Of a DNA stretch of 6,324 nucleotides, positions 6,324-6,324 are shown piece by piece (the stretch's first letter is position 1; every line of letters begins with the position of its first letter). The DNA lies in NCBI GenBank assembly GCA_964575975.1, contig CAZNTU010000288.1, forward strand, positions 1-6,324, in the 5' to 3' direction. The position numbers and the translations under genes are program-made. The notes beneath the pieces were generated by a model that was not told the DNA's origin, ran no database searches, and saw only the letters and a list, made by a program, of their open reading frames with translations. This DNA is from G963674505 sp964575975. GTDB lineage: Bacteria; Desulfobacterota; Desulfobacteria; Desulfobacterales; SKZT01.

Positions 6324-6324
6324 A

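Overview
The window is GC-rich bacterial DNA with three genes, all on the minus strand and packed tail to head: a transglutaminase-like enzyme (6213 to 5167), a very large multidomain secreted protein (5118 to 784), and the 5' part of a third secreted protein (694 to beyond base 1). The gaps are 48 and 89 bp and no clear terminator lies between the genes, so one operon read right to left is likely. Each product starts with a signal peptide or hydrophobic export segment, so this is an export-dedicated cluster. No RNA genes, mobile elements or CRISPR arrays are visible.

The organism is a bacterium whose secreted proteins carry Ig, FN3, PKD and dockerin-like modules with Asp-rich calcium loops. 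Such architectures are common in Desulfobacterota, Planctomycetota, some Gammaproteobacteria and cyanobacteria. The transglutaminase most resembles what I recall of deltaproteobacterial proteins, but a taxon cannot be fixed from this sequence alone. The best ribosome binding site is GGAGAG ahead of the large gene.

Region by region on the minus strand: 6324-6214 is a short upstream region with only a weak promoter candidate. 6213-5167 is the transglutaminase-like protein with an intact Cys-His-Asp triad. 5118-784 encodes 1444 residues: signal peptide, a conserved but unnamed beta-rich N-terminal module, an Ig-like domain, an EF-hand-like calcium segment, four tandem FN3-like repeats of about 106 residues, another Ig-like domain, a chitobiase C-terminal-like domain, a PKD domain, and two tandem dockerin-like modules at the very C terminus. 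694-1 encodes a signal peptide, a B-repeat-like domain and an FN3 domain.

Working model (inference): the large protein is an extracellular, calcium-stabilised filament or adhesin. The papain-fold enzyme may process or cross-link surface proteins, and the third protein may be an accessory surface component. The main points for a second look are the conserved N-terminal module, the doubled Cys-containing dockerin-like tail, the enzyme/giant-protein pairing, and a perfect 12-bp inverted repeat inside the large gene.
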